A DNA stretch of 64,000 bases from JACCQS01 sp963766765 (GTDB lineage Bacteria > Actinomycetota > Actinomycetes > Mycobacteriales > Geodermatophilaceae), in contig CAVYBR010000014.1 of assembly GCA_963766765.1 (NCBI GenBank), forward strand, positions 390,009 to 454,008. The letters are read 5' to 3'. Every line of letters starts with the position of its first letter. The first letter of the stretch is position 1. Shown one piece after another: positions 47,778 to 57,021 of the stretch. A program made the position numbers and the translations under genes. The notes under the pieces are model-generated. The model saw only the letters and a program-made list of their open reading frames with translations. It was not told the origin of the DNA and ran no database searches.

Positions 47778-48078
47778 GGCCGTCCCCTCTCCGCGGCAGC
47801 ACACCGGCCGAGACCAGCTCGTCGTACACGCGCTGCTGCTCCGCGCTGAGGCCGGAGTACAGCAGCTCATACGCCGCTTCCTCGCCGCGCAGTGCGGCGA
47901 CGGGGTCCCATTCGGAGCCGAGAGCGTCCAGGACATGAGCGCGCCGGAGCATTTCGTGTGCGCTCAGGTCGACGTCCAGGTCGGCCAAGGGGAGGGCGCC
48001 GGGTCGGTCCGCCGCAGGCCTGCTCGCCTCAGCGGGTTCGTCCGGTTCGCCGGGAAGGGCGCGGCCGTGGGAGGACAT
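47764..48078 (-). CDS. Small acidic protein, DUF6400-like (104 aa)
   Basis: The ATG at 48,076-48,078 opens MSSHGRALPGEPDEPAEASR, a disordered acidic lead. The conserved-looking part is LDVDLSAHEMLRRAHVLDAL, VAALRGEEAAYELLYSGLSA and EQQRVYDELVSAGVLPRR. It is helical, with no signal peptide or membrane segment. I recall similar Streptomyces proteins under DUF6400 (to be verified). It is the most upstream gene of the same-strand hydrogenase block and overlaps the zinc-ribbon gene by 14 bp. Confidence 0.72.
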   Translation of the reverse strand: MSSHGRALPGEPDEPAEASRPAADRPGALPLADLDVDLSAHEMLRRAHVLDALGSEWDPVAALRGEEAAYELLYSGLSAEQQRVYDELVSAGVLPRRGDGHAAA

Positions 48079-48405
48079 GCGACCGAACGTAGGTAAGCGT
48101 TCCTCGCCCCGGCAAGAGCAGGTGGGAGAAGTCACAGCAGGTCCGCGCCCCCGGGACGCCCGGGGGCGGACCCCACACCGGCCGGGTCGAGCCGGCCCAA
48201 TTCGTCGCACAGCGCGGGTACGCCCCGGGAGAAGGGCCGCTGCGGACCTCGGCCCGATCCCCCCCGGCCGCCGCACGGCAGCGGTCGGCGCCCCGTCGCT
48301 GGTGTCCCTCGGGTGTGGCCCGACTCGGTGCAGAAGTGCACGACCTGTCGGGCAAGGGCTGCACCGTCCTCAGATCCGGCTGGACGGCCGGGCCCGGCAC
48401 GGCTG
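48079..48405. other. Intergenic region upstream of the hydrogenase block, with a hairpin
   Basis: No protein-like frame is seen. A strong imperfect hairpin at about 48,139-48,171 (GTCCGC/GCCCCCGGG against CCCGGGGGC/GGAC, two-base bulge) lies 61 bases upstream of the minus-strand start. It could be a transcript end or a leader structure. The promoter of the hydrogenase block may also lie here. Confidence 0.45.
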
Positions 48406-48940
48406 ATGACCGACTCCCGCCAAGGCGAGCTCGACCCTGTGCCGGCCGGTATCGAGCGCGCCGCCACTCAGGCGCCGGCCTCGATGCGCCGTACCGTCGG
48501 CGTGCTGCGCGACACCGGCCCGGACGCGGCCGACCGCCGCCCCGTCGGCGATCTGGCGGGCATCGCCGAACTCACCAAGGACTTCACCACCCCCGGCCGG
48601 CACCGTCCCGCACCGCGGCCCGTCCGTGTCGGACGACCTCCCGCACGAGGTGCGGGCCGCTGTCTTCCGGGTCGTCCAGGAGGCGCTGACCAACGTACGA
48701 CGCCACGCGGCCGAAGCCACAGAGGTCAGCGTTCGCCTGCGGCGGGACGGCGACCGCCTGGAGGTGACGGTGACCGACGACGGCCACGGCGGCCCCCAAC
48801 TCCCGGCCGCCGCACACGGCGGTGGCTTCGGCCTCGTCGGGCTCAAGGAGCGGGTGACCGCGCTGGGCGGCGAACTGCGCGCCTGCCCGCGCGGGGACCA
48901 CGGATGGGAGACCCAGGCGGTCCTCCCGGCAGGGCGCTGA
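48406..48940 (+). pseudogene. Truncated NarL/DesK-type sensor histidine kinase
   Basis: The sequence begins inside the dimerisation region (ATQAPASMRRTVGVLRDTGP), lacking the phosphoacceptor His block and all sensor and membrane segments. A frame change near 48,610-48,625 leads to the ATPase domain: N box FRVVQEALTNVRRHAAEATE, G1 VTDDGHGGPQL and G2 GGGFGLVGLKERVTALGGEL, ending at TGA 48,938-48,940. The ATP-binding half is intact, but without the His box it cannot autophosphorylate. No response regulator is adjacent. Confidence 0.7.
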
Positions 48941-49327
48941 GCACGCCTCGCGGAACAGAGCCCGCTCAAGTGCCCTGAATCGCGAGCGGAGCCGCACCCG
49001 TCCACGCCGCTGTCGGGTTCGACCACGCGGAACACCCGGTGGGCTCTCCACCGCGGCCTCGTCGTCACTGACGACGGCAAACGCCCCCGCCGGGACTCCG
49101 GGCAGCGGGGCCACGCGGGAGGCGACTCCGCCCACCGCCCGCGGGGCCGGGCTGTTCGCGCGGCCGTCCTCGATGCCGGTGAACGGTGCTTCGCCGCATG
49201 CCGTCCGGTGCCGCCGAGGTGATGTGGCATCAAGCCAAAGTGACCCCGGATCCGTCGATCGCCTTCCGGGATCGGTGCGTCGCTCATATCCTCGTGCGCC
49301 AATGGTTACCGACGGTAAGAGGTAGTG
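48941..49327. other. Intergenic region with no recognisable gene
   Basis: Between the kinase remnant and the FAD oxidoreductase I see only weakly protein-like antisense frames (one reads GEAPFTGIEDGRANS near 49,150-49,190) that match nothing I know. The promoter of the oxidoreductase must lie near the right end; AAGAGG is its ribosome site. Confidence 0.45.
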
Positions 49328-51091
49328 ATGGGCGGCACCACACGAAGAGGTTTCCTGGGTACAGCCGCGGCCGCCGGTGGTGGAGTCGCCCTCGGAACCC
49401 CGCAGCGGGCAGCGGCCCAGGACGGCGCCGCCCCACAGACCGTGGCCGTACTGGGCGGGGGTGTCGCCGGGCTCACAGCCGCACACGAACTCGCCGAACG
49501 CGGCTTGCGGGTCACGGTCTACGAACGCAAGGCTCTCGGCGGCAAGGCCCGCAGCATGGACGTGCCGGACAGCGGCACGGGCGGTCGCGGACCCCTGCCC
49601 GGTGAGCACGGCTTCCGCTTCATCCCCGGCATCTATCACAACCTGCCCGACACGATGCGGCGCATCCCGTTCCCCGGCAACCCCAACGGTGTCCACGACA
49701 ACCTCGTTGCCCCCAAGGAGATGCTGTTCGCCCGGTCGGGCGGCCGCGAGGACATCCGGATCCCGCTTCCCTGGCCCGGCAACACCCCGGCCGAGCTCAC
49801 CCCCGACGAGATCCGCCGCGCCCTCACCTCGGTCCTGGACACCGCCTTCAACCTCCCCCTCCACGAGGCCCTCTACTTCGCCAACCGCTTCCTGGTCTTC
49901 CTCACCAGCTGCGACGAACGCCGTGACGAGGCCTGGGAGCAGGTGCCGTGGTGGGAGTTCGTACGCGCCGGACGGATGTCGTACGACTACCAGCGCATCC
50001 TGGCCATCGGCATCACCCGCAACATCGTGGCGACCAAGGCGGAGGAGGCCAGCACCCGTACGGTCGCCACCCTGCTGGAGGCCTTCGCCTTCAACCTCCT
50101 CGGCCGGGGCGCGGACGGACCACTGGACCGGATCCTCAACGCGCCCACCAACGAGGCCTGGATCGACCCCTGGGTGACATACCTGAAGTCACTCGGGGTC
50201 GAGTTCCGCATCGGCTGGACCGTACGCGACCTGACCCTGAACGCGGGCCGGATCGCCGGAGCCGTCATGGAGGACCCCGGAGGTGCCCGCCGGAGCGTCA
50301 CCGCCGACCACTACATATCGGCCATGCCGGTCGAGCACGCCCGCCGCACCTGGAACTCCGCCGTACGCGCCGCCGACCCCCAACTCGCCGAGTGCGACCG
50401 TCTGGAGACGGACTGGATGACCGGCATCCAGTTCTATCTGACCGAACGAACGCCGATCCTGCACGGCCACCTCGACCTCATCGACTCCCCCTGGTCGCTG
50501 ACCGCGATCGCCCAGGCCCAGCACTGGCCGGGCCATGACTTCCCCGCCGACTTCGGTGACGGCACGGTCAGGGACTGTCTGTCCGTGGACGTCTCCGAGT
50601 GGGACCAGCCGGGCATCTTGTACGGCAAGACGGCCAAGCAGTGCACCCGCACCGAAGTCGCCCGCGAGGTGTGGGCACAGTTGAAGGCAGCGCTCAACGA
50701 CAGCGGACGTACGGTCCTGAAGGACTCCGTGCTGCACTCCTGGTTCCTCGACCCGGCCGTGGACGGACTCGGCACCCCGAACCCGGTCAACGAGGAACAG
50801 CTGCTCATCCATCCGACGGGGACCTTCCACCACCGCCCGCGGTCGGCCACGAAGATCCCCAACCTCTTCCTGTCCGGCGACTACGTGGCCGTGCCCATCG
50901 ATCTCGCCACCATGGAAGGCGCCAACACCTCGGCCCGGCAGGCCGTCAACGCCCTGCTGGACACGATCGGTTCGGCCGCCGAGCGATGCACCGTCACGCC
51001 GCTGTACCGGGCACCCGAGTTCGAGTCACTCAAACGCCACGACCGCACCCGTTACCTCCTGCGACTTCCGAACCTCTTCGACGTCGGTTGA
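49328..51091 (+). CDS. Tat-exported FAD-dependent oxidoreductase (phytoene desaturase / hydroxysqualene dehydroxylase-like), 587 aa
   Basis: The N-terminus TTRRGFLGTAAAAGGGVALG is a twin-arginine signal. The flavin-binding motif follows at about residue 40 (VAVLGGGVAGLTAAHELAER), then YERKALGGKARSM. Mid-protein HGFRFIPGIYHNLPDTMRRI recalls the amine-oxidase/carotenoid-desaturase superfamily, and LFLSGDYVAVPIDLATMEGA is its C-terminal flavin motif. Start at ATG 49,328; a GTG one codon earlier is possible. The substrate is not clear: polyprenoid or sterol-like molecules are plausible. It heads a plus-strand pair with the aldo/keto reductase, 269 bp downstream. Confidence 0.85.
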   Translation: MGGTTRRGFLGTAAAAGGGVALGTPQRAAAQDGAAPQTVAVLGGGVAGLTAAHELAERGLRVTVYERKALGGKARSMDVPDSGTGGRGPLPGEHGFRFIPGIYHNLPDTMRRIPFPGNPNGVHDNLVAPKEMLFARSGGREDIRIPLPWPGNTPAELTPDEIRRALTSVLDTAFNLPLHEALYFANRFLVFLTSCDERRDEAWEQVPWWEFVRAGRMSYDYQRILAIGITRNIVATKAEEASTRTVATLLEAFAFNLLGRGADGPLDRILNAPTNEAWIDPWVTYLKSLGVEFRIGWTVRDLTLNAGRIAGAVMEDPGGARRSVTADHYISAMPVEHARRTWNSAVRAADPQLAECDRLETDWMTGIQFYLTERTPILHGHLDLIDSPWSLTAIAQAQHWPGHDFPADFGDGTVRDCLSVDVSEWDQPGILYGKTAKQCTRTEVAREVWAQLKAALNDSGRTVLKDSVLHSWFLDPAVDGLGTPNPVNEEQLLIHPTGTFHHRPRSATKIPNLFLSGDYVAVPIDLATMEGANTSARQAVNALLDTIGSAAERCTVTPLYRAPEFESLKRHDRTRYLLRLPNLFDVG

Positions 51092-51360
51092 CAGCAGGCC
51101 CCTCCAGTCGCTGCGGGCGCGCAGGAAGCGGCCCAGCTCGGTGCCGTGCTGCTGCTCACTCGTCGCGACTCGGGTGTCGCAGCGCTGTGACCTGCACGGT
51201 AGACGTGCGGGGGGTCCTGTCACACCCCTGAACAGCGCTCCCCGGCTCAGCGGGGACTCCGTTGTGACGGCAGATGCGGGCAGGGTCGATGTTGTTCAGA
51301 GACAGGATCGACACTCGGACGTCTCCGCGGGCAGCCGAAAGACACACGGAGCAGTAACCA

Positions 51361-52336
51361 TGAAGCACATCAAGCTGGGGGACCTGGAGGTTTCCCGTAT
51401 CGGCCTGGGCACGATGGGGATGAGCGCCTTCTACACCGGGCACAGCACGGACGACGCCGAGTCGATCCGTACCATCCACCGGGCCTTCGACCTCGGCGTC
51501 ACTTTCATCGACACCGCCGAGGTCTACGGGCCCTTCACCAACGAGGAACTCGTGGGCCGGGCCGTCAAGGGCCGTCGTGACGAGGCCGTCGTGGCGACGA
51601 AGTTCGGTTTCCTCTCACACTCGGGCCGCCCCGCCGGCTCCCTGGACAGCAGCCCCGCGAGTATCCGCACCGCCGTCAGGGCTCCCTGAAGCGGCTCGGC
51701 ACCGACTACATCGACCTCTACCACCAGCACCGGGTCGACCCGGACACGCCCATCGAGGACACCGTCGGCGCGCTGGCCGAGCTGGTCGCCGAGGGCAAGA
51801 TCCGCCACATCGGCCTCTCCGAGGCCGGCGTACGGACGATCCGCCGCGCCCACACCGTCCACCCGGTCACCGCCCTGCAGTCGGAGTACTCCCTGTGGAC
51901 CCGTGACCCGGAGGAAGAGGTACTGCCGGCACTGCGCGAGCTGGGCATCGGCTTCGTGCCCTACTCCCCGCTGGGCCACGGCTTCCTCACCGGCCGGATC
52001 CGCTCGACGGACGACCTCGCCGACGACGACTGGCGCAAGGCCAACCCGCGCTTCACCGGCGAGAACTTCCAGCGCAACCTGCGCGTGGCCGACGAGGTCA
52101 AGGCCGTCGCCGACGAGATCGGCGCCACCCCGGCGCAGGTGGCCCTCGCATGGCTGCTGGCCCAGGGCGACGACATCGCCCCGATCCCCGGCACCAAGCG
52201 CGTCGAACGCGTCGAGGAGAACACCGCAGCCGACGGAATCGAACTGAGCGCCGAGCAGATCGCCAAGCTCGACAACCTCACCCCGGCCGCCGGGGAGCAC
52301 CACGACGAGGCGGGCATGCGGTTGCTCGGCCGCTGA
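51361..52336 (+). CDS. Aldo/keto reductase (one frameshift)
   Basis: The catalytic tetrad can be placed: Asp and Tyr in VTFIDTAEVYGPFTNEELVG, Lys in VVATKFGF, His in DYIDLYHQHRVDPDTPIEDT. The start reads MKHIKLGDLEVSRIGLGTMG. A frame change near 51,685 joins the two halves. The C-terminal PVTALQSEYSLWTRDPEEEV and IAPIPGTKRVERVEENTAAD (NADPH binding) are typical of the AKR family closest to yeast YakC-like enzymes. About 324 residues. GGAG lies upstream of the ATG at 51,361. Confidence 0.88.
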
Positions 52337-52361
52337 CCCCACTCATCCCCCGGCCCTCGCC

Positions 52362-52390
52362 GTCCCCGTCCGCACCGTGCGGACGGGGAC
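52362..52390. terminator. Bidirectional hairpin terminator
   Basis: A perfect 12-bp stem (GTCCCCGTCCGC at 52,362-52,373 with its complement at 52,379-52,390) with a 5-base loop lies 26 bases after the aldo/keto reductase stop and beyond the end of the convergent Rieske gene. Confidence 0.7.
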
Positions 52391-52509
52391 ACGCCCAGGT
52401 ACGGCGACGAAGTCGCGCTGTCCACCGGGGGAACCGACGGCTGGTGGAAAGACGGAGATCCAGCGCCCCCGGGAGACCCGGTCGAGGCACAACCCGCAGG
52501 CAGACCACT

Positions 52510-53634
52510 TCAGCGGCTGACGGTCGGATCCCGGCGGCGCTCGTCCGCTTCCTGTGACGCCGAAGCGGAAAACCCGTTGCTGGCCGTCCGATCGCCGGCC
52601 TCGGTCTCGGCGGGTGAGGTGAGGCCGCGCGACTGCGCGACCGGAAGGCCGGACGGATAGAACTGGGCGTACCAGCGGCGCAGTGCTTTGATGCCCTTTT
52701 CGTGCGGAAGCAGGACCGGGCGCGGCTGGTGGATCTTGTGATCCCAGATCCGGACCTCCTCCCGCACCTCGCCCAGGGCTTCCGCGCGGAAGACGAGCTT
52801 GAGCGCGGGCGTCAGGAACGGGGCGCGGGCCGGTTTGCGGAGGTAGTACAGCATCCGCAGCTCGCTGGTGCGGTCGTCGACGGGGGTGGAGAGGGCGACG
52901 GCGGTGACGGAGAGGACCGGCCCGTGGGTGCGGACCACCATCACTCCGGGGCCGTACATGAAGGCGTCGAAGGTGTTGTCGATGTCCCAGCCGAGAACGC
53001 GCCGGCTGATCCGGCCGCGGACCTCGGCGAAGGGGCCGTCCGTCCGCCAGTCCTGGACCGGGGGTTCGCTCTGGCCGTGGATGAAGTGGAAGTGGGACTC
53101 GTCGACGATGTTCTCGCGCATCTCCTGGACATGGACGCGCGCCCGGCAGGTGTCGTCGATCGGCTCGGCGAAGTCCCTTGCTCCCGCCTCCGGGATTTCC
53201 GGTACCTCCCACGGGGGTTCGGTCGGCCCCACGTAGACGAAGACGAGCCCGCTGTGCTCGCGGACCGGGAAGCCGCCGAGGGACACCTTGGGAGTCCGGA
53301 CCGCGAACGGGGCGTTCACGCACCGGCCGTCCGCACCGAATCGCCATCCGTGGAACGGGCACTCCACGGTCCCGTCCACGACCTTCCCTCCGACGCCGAG
53401 ATGCGCACCGTAGTGGGGGCAATGCGCGTCCCTTACGGCCGCTTGTCCATCGCTCCCACGGAAGGCGACCAGCGCCCGTCCGAAGTAGTGCAGGCTGACG
53501 ACCCGGTCCGGCCGCAGCTCGGCGCTGCGGAGAACGGCGTACCACCCGTACGGAACTGCCGGCATCGGATACTCGTCGGCTCGCGGATCGCGGGGTAGGC
53601 CCGCCAGGTTGTCATGACTGCGACGGATACGCAT
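52510..53634 (-). CDS. Rieske non-heme iron oxygenase, KshA/DAF36-like (374 aa)
   Basis: The Rieske [2Fe-2S] site is DAHCPHYGAHLGVGG followed by VECPFHGWRFG (C-x-H ... C-x-x-H, about residues 71-97). The mononuclear iron site is RENIVDESHFHFIHG (N-x-x-D-x-x-H-x-x-x-x-H). Start at ATG 53,632-53,634. Layout and length match the KshA / cholesterol 7-desaturase type of oxygenase, which acts on steroid-like substrates and needs a separate reductase; no reductase is seen nearby. The C-terminal 35 residues are polar and probably disordered. Convergent with the aldo/keto reductase. Confidence 0.87.
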   Translation of the reverse strand: MRIRRSHDNLAGLPRDPRADEYPMPAVPYGWYAVLRSAELRPDRVVSLHYFGRALVAFRGSDGQAAVRDAHCPHYGAHLGVGGKVVDGTVECPFHGWRFGADGRCVNAPFAVRTPKVSLGGFPVREHSGLVFVYVGPTEPPWEVPEIPEAGARDFAEPIDDTCRARVHVQEMRENIVDESHFHFIHGQSEPPVQDWRTDGPFAEVRGRISRRVLGWDIDNTFDAFMYGPGVMVVRTHGPVLSVTAVALSTPVDDRTSELRMLYYLRKPARAPFLTPALKLVFRAEALGEVREEVRIWDHKIHQPRPVLLPHEKGIKALRRWYAQFYPSGLPVAQSRGLTSPAETEAGDRTASNGFSASASQEADERRRDPTVSR

Positions 53635-53742
53635 GCGCCGATGCTAGCGGGCGCTCCGGTCCCGCACTGCCGAAGACGATCACGACCGGACAGGAAAGCC
53701 GTCACCTCTCCCCAAGCGGTGGCCCATCCGCGGTCGGGGCCG

Positions 53743-54345
53743 TCAGGAGCCGGCGTCGGCGCGTGTGACGAGGTCGGTGATACGGGTCCACATCTCCGGT
53801 GCGTTGGAGTACATGGGGAAGTGGGCGCAGTGGCTGATCTCGGCGAGTTCGACGCCGCCTTCGGCCAGCGTCGGGAGGTAGGACAGCGAGTTGTCCTGCT
53901 CGCCGTACATGAACATCCTCGGCGCGGGGAGTCCGAGGAAGCGGTCGAGCAACTTGCCGTGGTCGGAGAGGTCCACCATGGACTCGAAGATCGCCCTGAC
54001 GGGCTCCGGCGCGGACCTTGTGAGGAAGACTCGACGCGTAGAGGGCACTCGCGTAGAAACGTGACCCGCCCACGCGTTCGGCGAACCGTGCCAGGAACGC
54101 GTCGGGATCGTCGTCGCCGTGGGTGACGATCTGGCGGCTGAGGGAGCAGTCCTCGGGGGCGACGTTGCCCTCGATCTCGGTGAAGCTCGCGATCCTGCCC
54201 GGGTCGCCGTCCGCCAGGAGCAGCGCGGTCAGGCCGCCGATCGAGTGGCCGACGACGTGGAACCGGTCGATCTGCCAGGACTGGAGGACCTGTTGGGCGA
54301 CGGAGACCAGAAAGGGGATGGAGACGGCGCCGAGGTCCGCGCAGG
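53743..54345 (-). pseudogene. Alpha/beta hydrolase, N-terminally truncated (one frameshift)
   Basis: The minus-strand frame enters at about 54,345 with FLVSVAQQVLQSWQIDRFHV, then VGHSIGGLTALLLADGDPGR, the nucleophile elbow G-H-S-I-G-G. A frame change near 54,020 leads to FESMVDLSDHGKLLDRF, MFMYGEQDNSLSYL (acid region) and ISHCAHFPMYSNAPEMW with the catalytic His, ending DLVTRADAGS at 53,743. The first strands and the oxyanion-hole loop are missing because plus-strand pqqC-like sequence takes over at 54,346. All three catalytic residues survive, but the fold is incomplete. Confidence 0.7.
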
Positions 54346-54527
54346 TGCTACTTCCGTTCCCGCGAGGCCCAGGGCCGCCAGGACAGCGGGGAGGCGCTGG
54401 GTCTCGTCCTGGACTGGGCGCGCACCGAGGCCGAGCAGGACCGTGCCGTGGCGGCGCTCGCCTTCAAGTGCGACGTGCTGTGGTCGCTGCTCGACTCGAT
54501 CGACCACGCCGACGGGAAGGAACGGCC
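54346..54527 (+). pseudogene. pqqC: pqqC 3' fragment
   Basis: The plus-strand frame from about 54,349 reads YFRSREAQGRQDSGEALGLV, LDWARTEAEQDRAVAALAFK and CDVLWSLLDSIDHADGKERP. This is the C-terminal end of PqqC, the last enzyme of pyrroloquinoline quinone synthesis (the F-K-x-D-V-L-W-x-x-L-D motif is characteristic). The first three quarters of the gene are missing; the truncated hydrolase adjoins directly. Confidence 0.7.
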
Positions 54528-54618
54528 GTGGAAGGAGCCGCCGTTACCGGGTGGCGGCCTGCCCTGGCGCGCTCGGTCGTGCTCCGCCACGACCGGGTTC
54601 GGCGGGCGGACCTGCTGG
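54528..54618 (+). pseudogene. pqqD: pqqD 5' fragment
   Basis: A GTG at 54,528 behind GGGAAGGAACGGCC starts a frame reading EGAAVTGWRPALARSVVLRH and DRVRRADLL. This matches the N-terminus of PqqD, the peptide chaperone (pattern P-x-L-A-R-x-V-x-L-R-x-D-x-V-R). It overlaps the end of pqqC as in intact pqqCD operons. Only about 30 codons remain before the inverted pqqE piece. Confidence 0.6.
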
Positions 54619-54718
54619 TGCGGTTGCGCAGGGCCCATCCGTAGAACTGCACGTTGGCCAGCTCGATCCGCCCGGCACTCCAGGCCACCCCGAGGTCCAC
54701 GACGGCGTCGAGCGGCGG
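54612..54718 (-). pseudogene. pqqE: pqqE internal fragment, inverted relative to the neighbouring pqq pieces
   Basis: On the minus strand this stretch encodes AVVDLGVAWSAGRIELANVQ and FYGWALRNRTS. This is the conserved internal region of the radical-SAM enzyme PqqE (pattern R-V-E-L-A-N-x-Q-x-Y-G-W-A-x-x-N-R). The pqqC, pqqD and pqqE C-terminal pieces on either side all lie on the plus strand, so this ~100-bp segment has been turned round. Confidence 0.65.
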
Positions 54719-54996
54719 CGGCCCGCTCCCTGGAGTGGATCTGGCACAGTTCCCCGGCCTTCAACCGCTACCGCGGCACCGAGTGGATGACCGGACCGTG
54801 CGGTGGCTGCCCCCGCCGCGAGACGGACTTCGGCGGCTGCCGCTGTCAGGCCCATGCGCTCACCGGCGACGCCGCCGGCACCGACCCCGCGTGCTCGCTC
54901 TCCCCCGACCACGCCCTCGTACGCGCCCTGGCGGAGACGCCGCCGGACGATCCGCCGCGCACCGACGCCCCGCGCTACGTCTACCGCGGCCTCTGA
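54719..54996 (+). pseudogene. pqqE: pqqE 3' fragment (SPASM domain end)
   Basis: The plus-strand frame gives SLEWIWHSSPAFNRYRGTEW, MTGPCGGCPRRETDFGGCRC and QAHALTGDAAGTDPACSLSP, ending YRGL at TGA 54,994-54,996. The Cys pattern C-G-G-C ... C-R-C-Q-A and the DPAC-S-L-S-P motif are the SPASM auxiliary-cluster ligands of PqqE. The radical-SAM core C-x-x-x-C-x-x-C is absent from the window. Confidence 0.72.
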
Positions 54997-55286
54997 GCGA
55001 CGTTCACGGCTGGATCACGAGCCGCACCGTCCCGCGGTCCGGCCAACGGAACCGGCACCCGCAAAGGTTCACATACACAAACCCATCAGCCGTAGGCCAG
55101 ACGGAAGTTGGGCAGTTTCTGCACGCCTCTTGACGCGTTCGGAGCCTTCGACTCAATAATAGCCGTCCACATATCTAAACGACGTTTTTCCTTATGGATG
55201 GGCGGCTCTTGGTTGCGCTCGGCTTCGACCCCGGCCCCGGCCGGCGGGCTTCCATCGGTCTTCCCCTCGAGCGGCGCGGAGGAACA

Positions 55287-55880
55287 GTGACTGACCCAGG
55301 CTCGGTGCGCACGCGTTCTCGTGCGACCGTCCGCATCCGCCGTGGGCGAACGGCGGGCGCGCTCGCGTCCGTCGCCGTTCTGCTCACCGTCTCCGGATGC
55401 TCGGTGGCGGGCGCCGACCCCATCGGGGAGGGCCCGGGCACCCTGCGCGTGGTCCTGCCCGAGGAGCCGCCGACCCTTGAGCCCTGCGACGCCTCGCTCA
55501 CGGCCACGGGCCGGGTGACGCGCGCCAACATCACGGAGGCGCTCACCGAACGCGACCCGTCCACCGGACGACTGGAACAGGCACTGGCCACCAAGTGGAC
55601 GCGTACCTCTCCCACTTCATGGACGTTCGCCCTCCGCAAGGGGGTCAGGTTCCATGACGACTCCCCGTTCACGGCCGAGGCCGCCGCCTTCTCCATCAAG
55701 CGCGCCACCGACTCGGGCATCGACTGCAACGTCGACGGATACATCTTCACGGACAGCGAGGTCAGCGCAACGGCCGTCGACGACACGACACTTGAGGTCA
55801 CCACGGCCGAACCGGACCCGATCCTCCCGTTACGTCTGTCCTTCGTCGAGATCGTGCCGACGACCACGGACCCGATTCCA
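55287..55880 (+). pseudogene. Oligopeptide/nickel-type ABC solute-binding lipoprotein (SBP family 5), 3' truncated
   Basis: The GTG at 55,287 has GGAGG upstream. The product has basic residues, then a hydrophobic signal with lipobox TVSGC. Then come TLRVVLPEEPPTLEPCDASL, ANITEALTERDPSTGRLEQA, LATKWTRTSPTSWTFALRKG and VRFHDDSPFTAEAAAFSIKR, the classic start of family 5 extracellular binding proteins. About 195 residues remain of the usual 500-plus; homology ends near 55,880, where the SPW-repeat protein begins. No permease or ATPase genes are nearby. Confidence 0.72.
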
Positions 55881-55882
55881 GG

Positions 55883-56332
55883 GTGCGCGAACCGGTCGGA
55901 CCGGCCGGCCTGGAACGGCATCCGGACATTATGGAACTGCGGGCGAAGTACGAGCACGCCGCATCCAGCATGACCGCACAGGCGGTTGACGGGCTGACGG
56001 TGCTCTCCGGGCTTTATCTCGCTATTTCGCCCTGGGTGGCGGGATTCAACAACCTGTCCCGGCTCTCCGTGTCCAATCTCGTCACCGGCTTCGCCCTGGC
56101 CGCTCTCGCGGTCGGCTTCGCATGCGCCTATGGCCGCACTCACGGTCTGAGCTGGATCGCACCGATCATCGGCCTGTGGGCGATCGCCGCACCCTGGATC
56201 ATGCAGTCGGCCACGACTGCGAGCATCTGGAACAACACCGTCACCGGTGTCGTGATCTTCTTGCTGGGGCTGGGTGCCGTCGCGGTCGGTCTCCGCAAGA
56301 GGTCGGGCAGGATGGGTCCCGTCGGCCACTAA
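55883..56332 (+). CDS. SPW-repeat membrane protein (149 aa)
   Basis: ERHPDIMELRAKYEHAASSM leads into two related membrane-helix pairs: GLTVLSGLYLAISPWVAGFN and LSWIAPIIGLWAIAAPWIMQ. The S-P-W and A-P-W elements mark the SPW repeat family. Four hydrophobic segments are visible. The frame begins in the junction with the truncated lipoprotein gene; M at 55,883 or the ATG at 55,934 (MELRAKYE) are possible starts. No function is known for the family. Confidence 0.72.
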   Translation: MREPVGPAGLERHPDIMELRAKYEHAASSMTAQAVDGLTVLSGLYLAISPWVAGFNNLSRLSVSNLVTGFALAALAVGFACAYGRTHGLSWIAPIIGLWAIAAPWIMQSATTASIWNNTVTGVVIFLLGLGAVAVGLRKRSGRMGPVGH

Positions 56333-56367
56333 GTCATCGGACGCCTTGAGTCATCGGGCGCCTCGCG

Positions 56368-56851
56368 CTATCGGTCTGCCAGCCCCGGTTCGGGCGCCAG
56401 CCGTCCGGAGACGACGATGCCGTAGAGGACGTGGTCGAGAGCGAGGACGGCACGGCTGACGGGCCGTTGTGCCTCGGCGTGCCGCAGGCCCAGGAGTGGT
56501 GCGATTCCCGATTCGAAAGCCAGCCATACCGCGAGTCCGTAGGCCGGGCCGGTCAGCGGATGGGCGCGCACGCGCGCCGGCAGGAACGAGAGGGACGCCC
56601 CCCGCCGCGCCGTACCCCCAGTGGGCGAGTTCGGTGAGGGCGGTGCGATATTCGGCGGCGAGGCGGTGAAACGCGTCCGGCGCGTGTTCTTCCGCGATCG
56701 CCTCCGGCGGGCTCTCCTGGAGTAGCCCCACGCTCTCGGTGAAGGTGCGTACGCCCGTCATGGCCATGGCGGCGACCAGACCGCGAAGGCCCGCGCGTAC
56801 CGTCGCCGCTGGATCGTCGATCTCAGCGGTCACGAAGATCTCGGGAGCCAT
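56368..56851 (-). CDS. Small membrane protein, possibly DUF1440/YagU-like (one frameshift)
   Basis: From the ATG at 56,849-56,851: AGLRGLVAAMAMTGVRTFTE, HRLAAEYRTALTELAHWGYG. After a frame change at a C run near 56,595 comes ARVRAHPLTGPAYGLAVWLA and FESGIAPLLGLRHAEAQRPV, then RAVLALDHVLYGIVVSGRL. Three or four amphipathic or membrane helices are likely. The helix-loop pattern recalls DUF1440-type proteins, but I hold this loosely. Convergent with the SPW gene. Confidence 0.55.
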
Positions 56852-57021
56852 GCCTACCCCCCCAAACCCGGATCGCCACTACGTGCCTCATACCCGGGCG
56901 GGAATTGTCGAATCGGGCATTCCCGCAGCTCAGGCGCGTTCCCGGCCGCGACCGTGCTGCCTCCTGATGTTTGACGCGGCCCGCGAGGGCAGGCCATGTA
57001 GTCGGACCGAGGAGACGACCG

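Noticed and set aside
48584..49864. Minus-strand frame of about 426 codons
   Set aside because: It lies opposite the kinase remnant and the FAD oxidoreductase, with no coherent domain; only the short intergenic part looks faintly protein-like.
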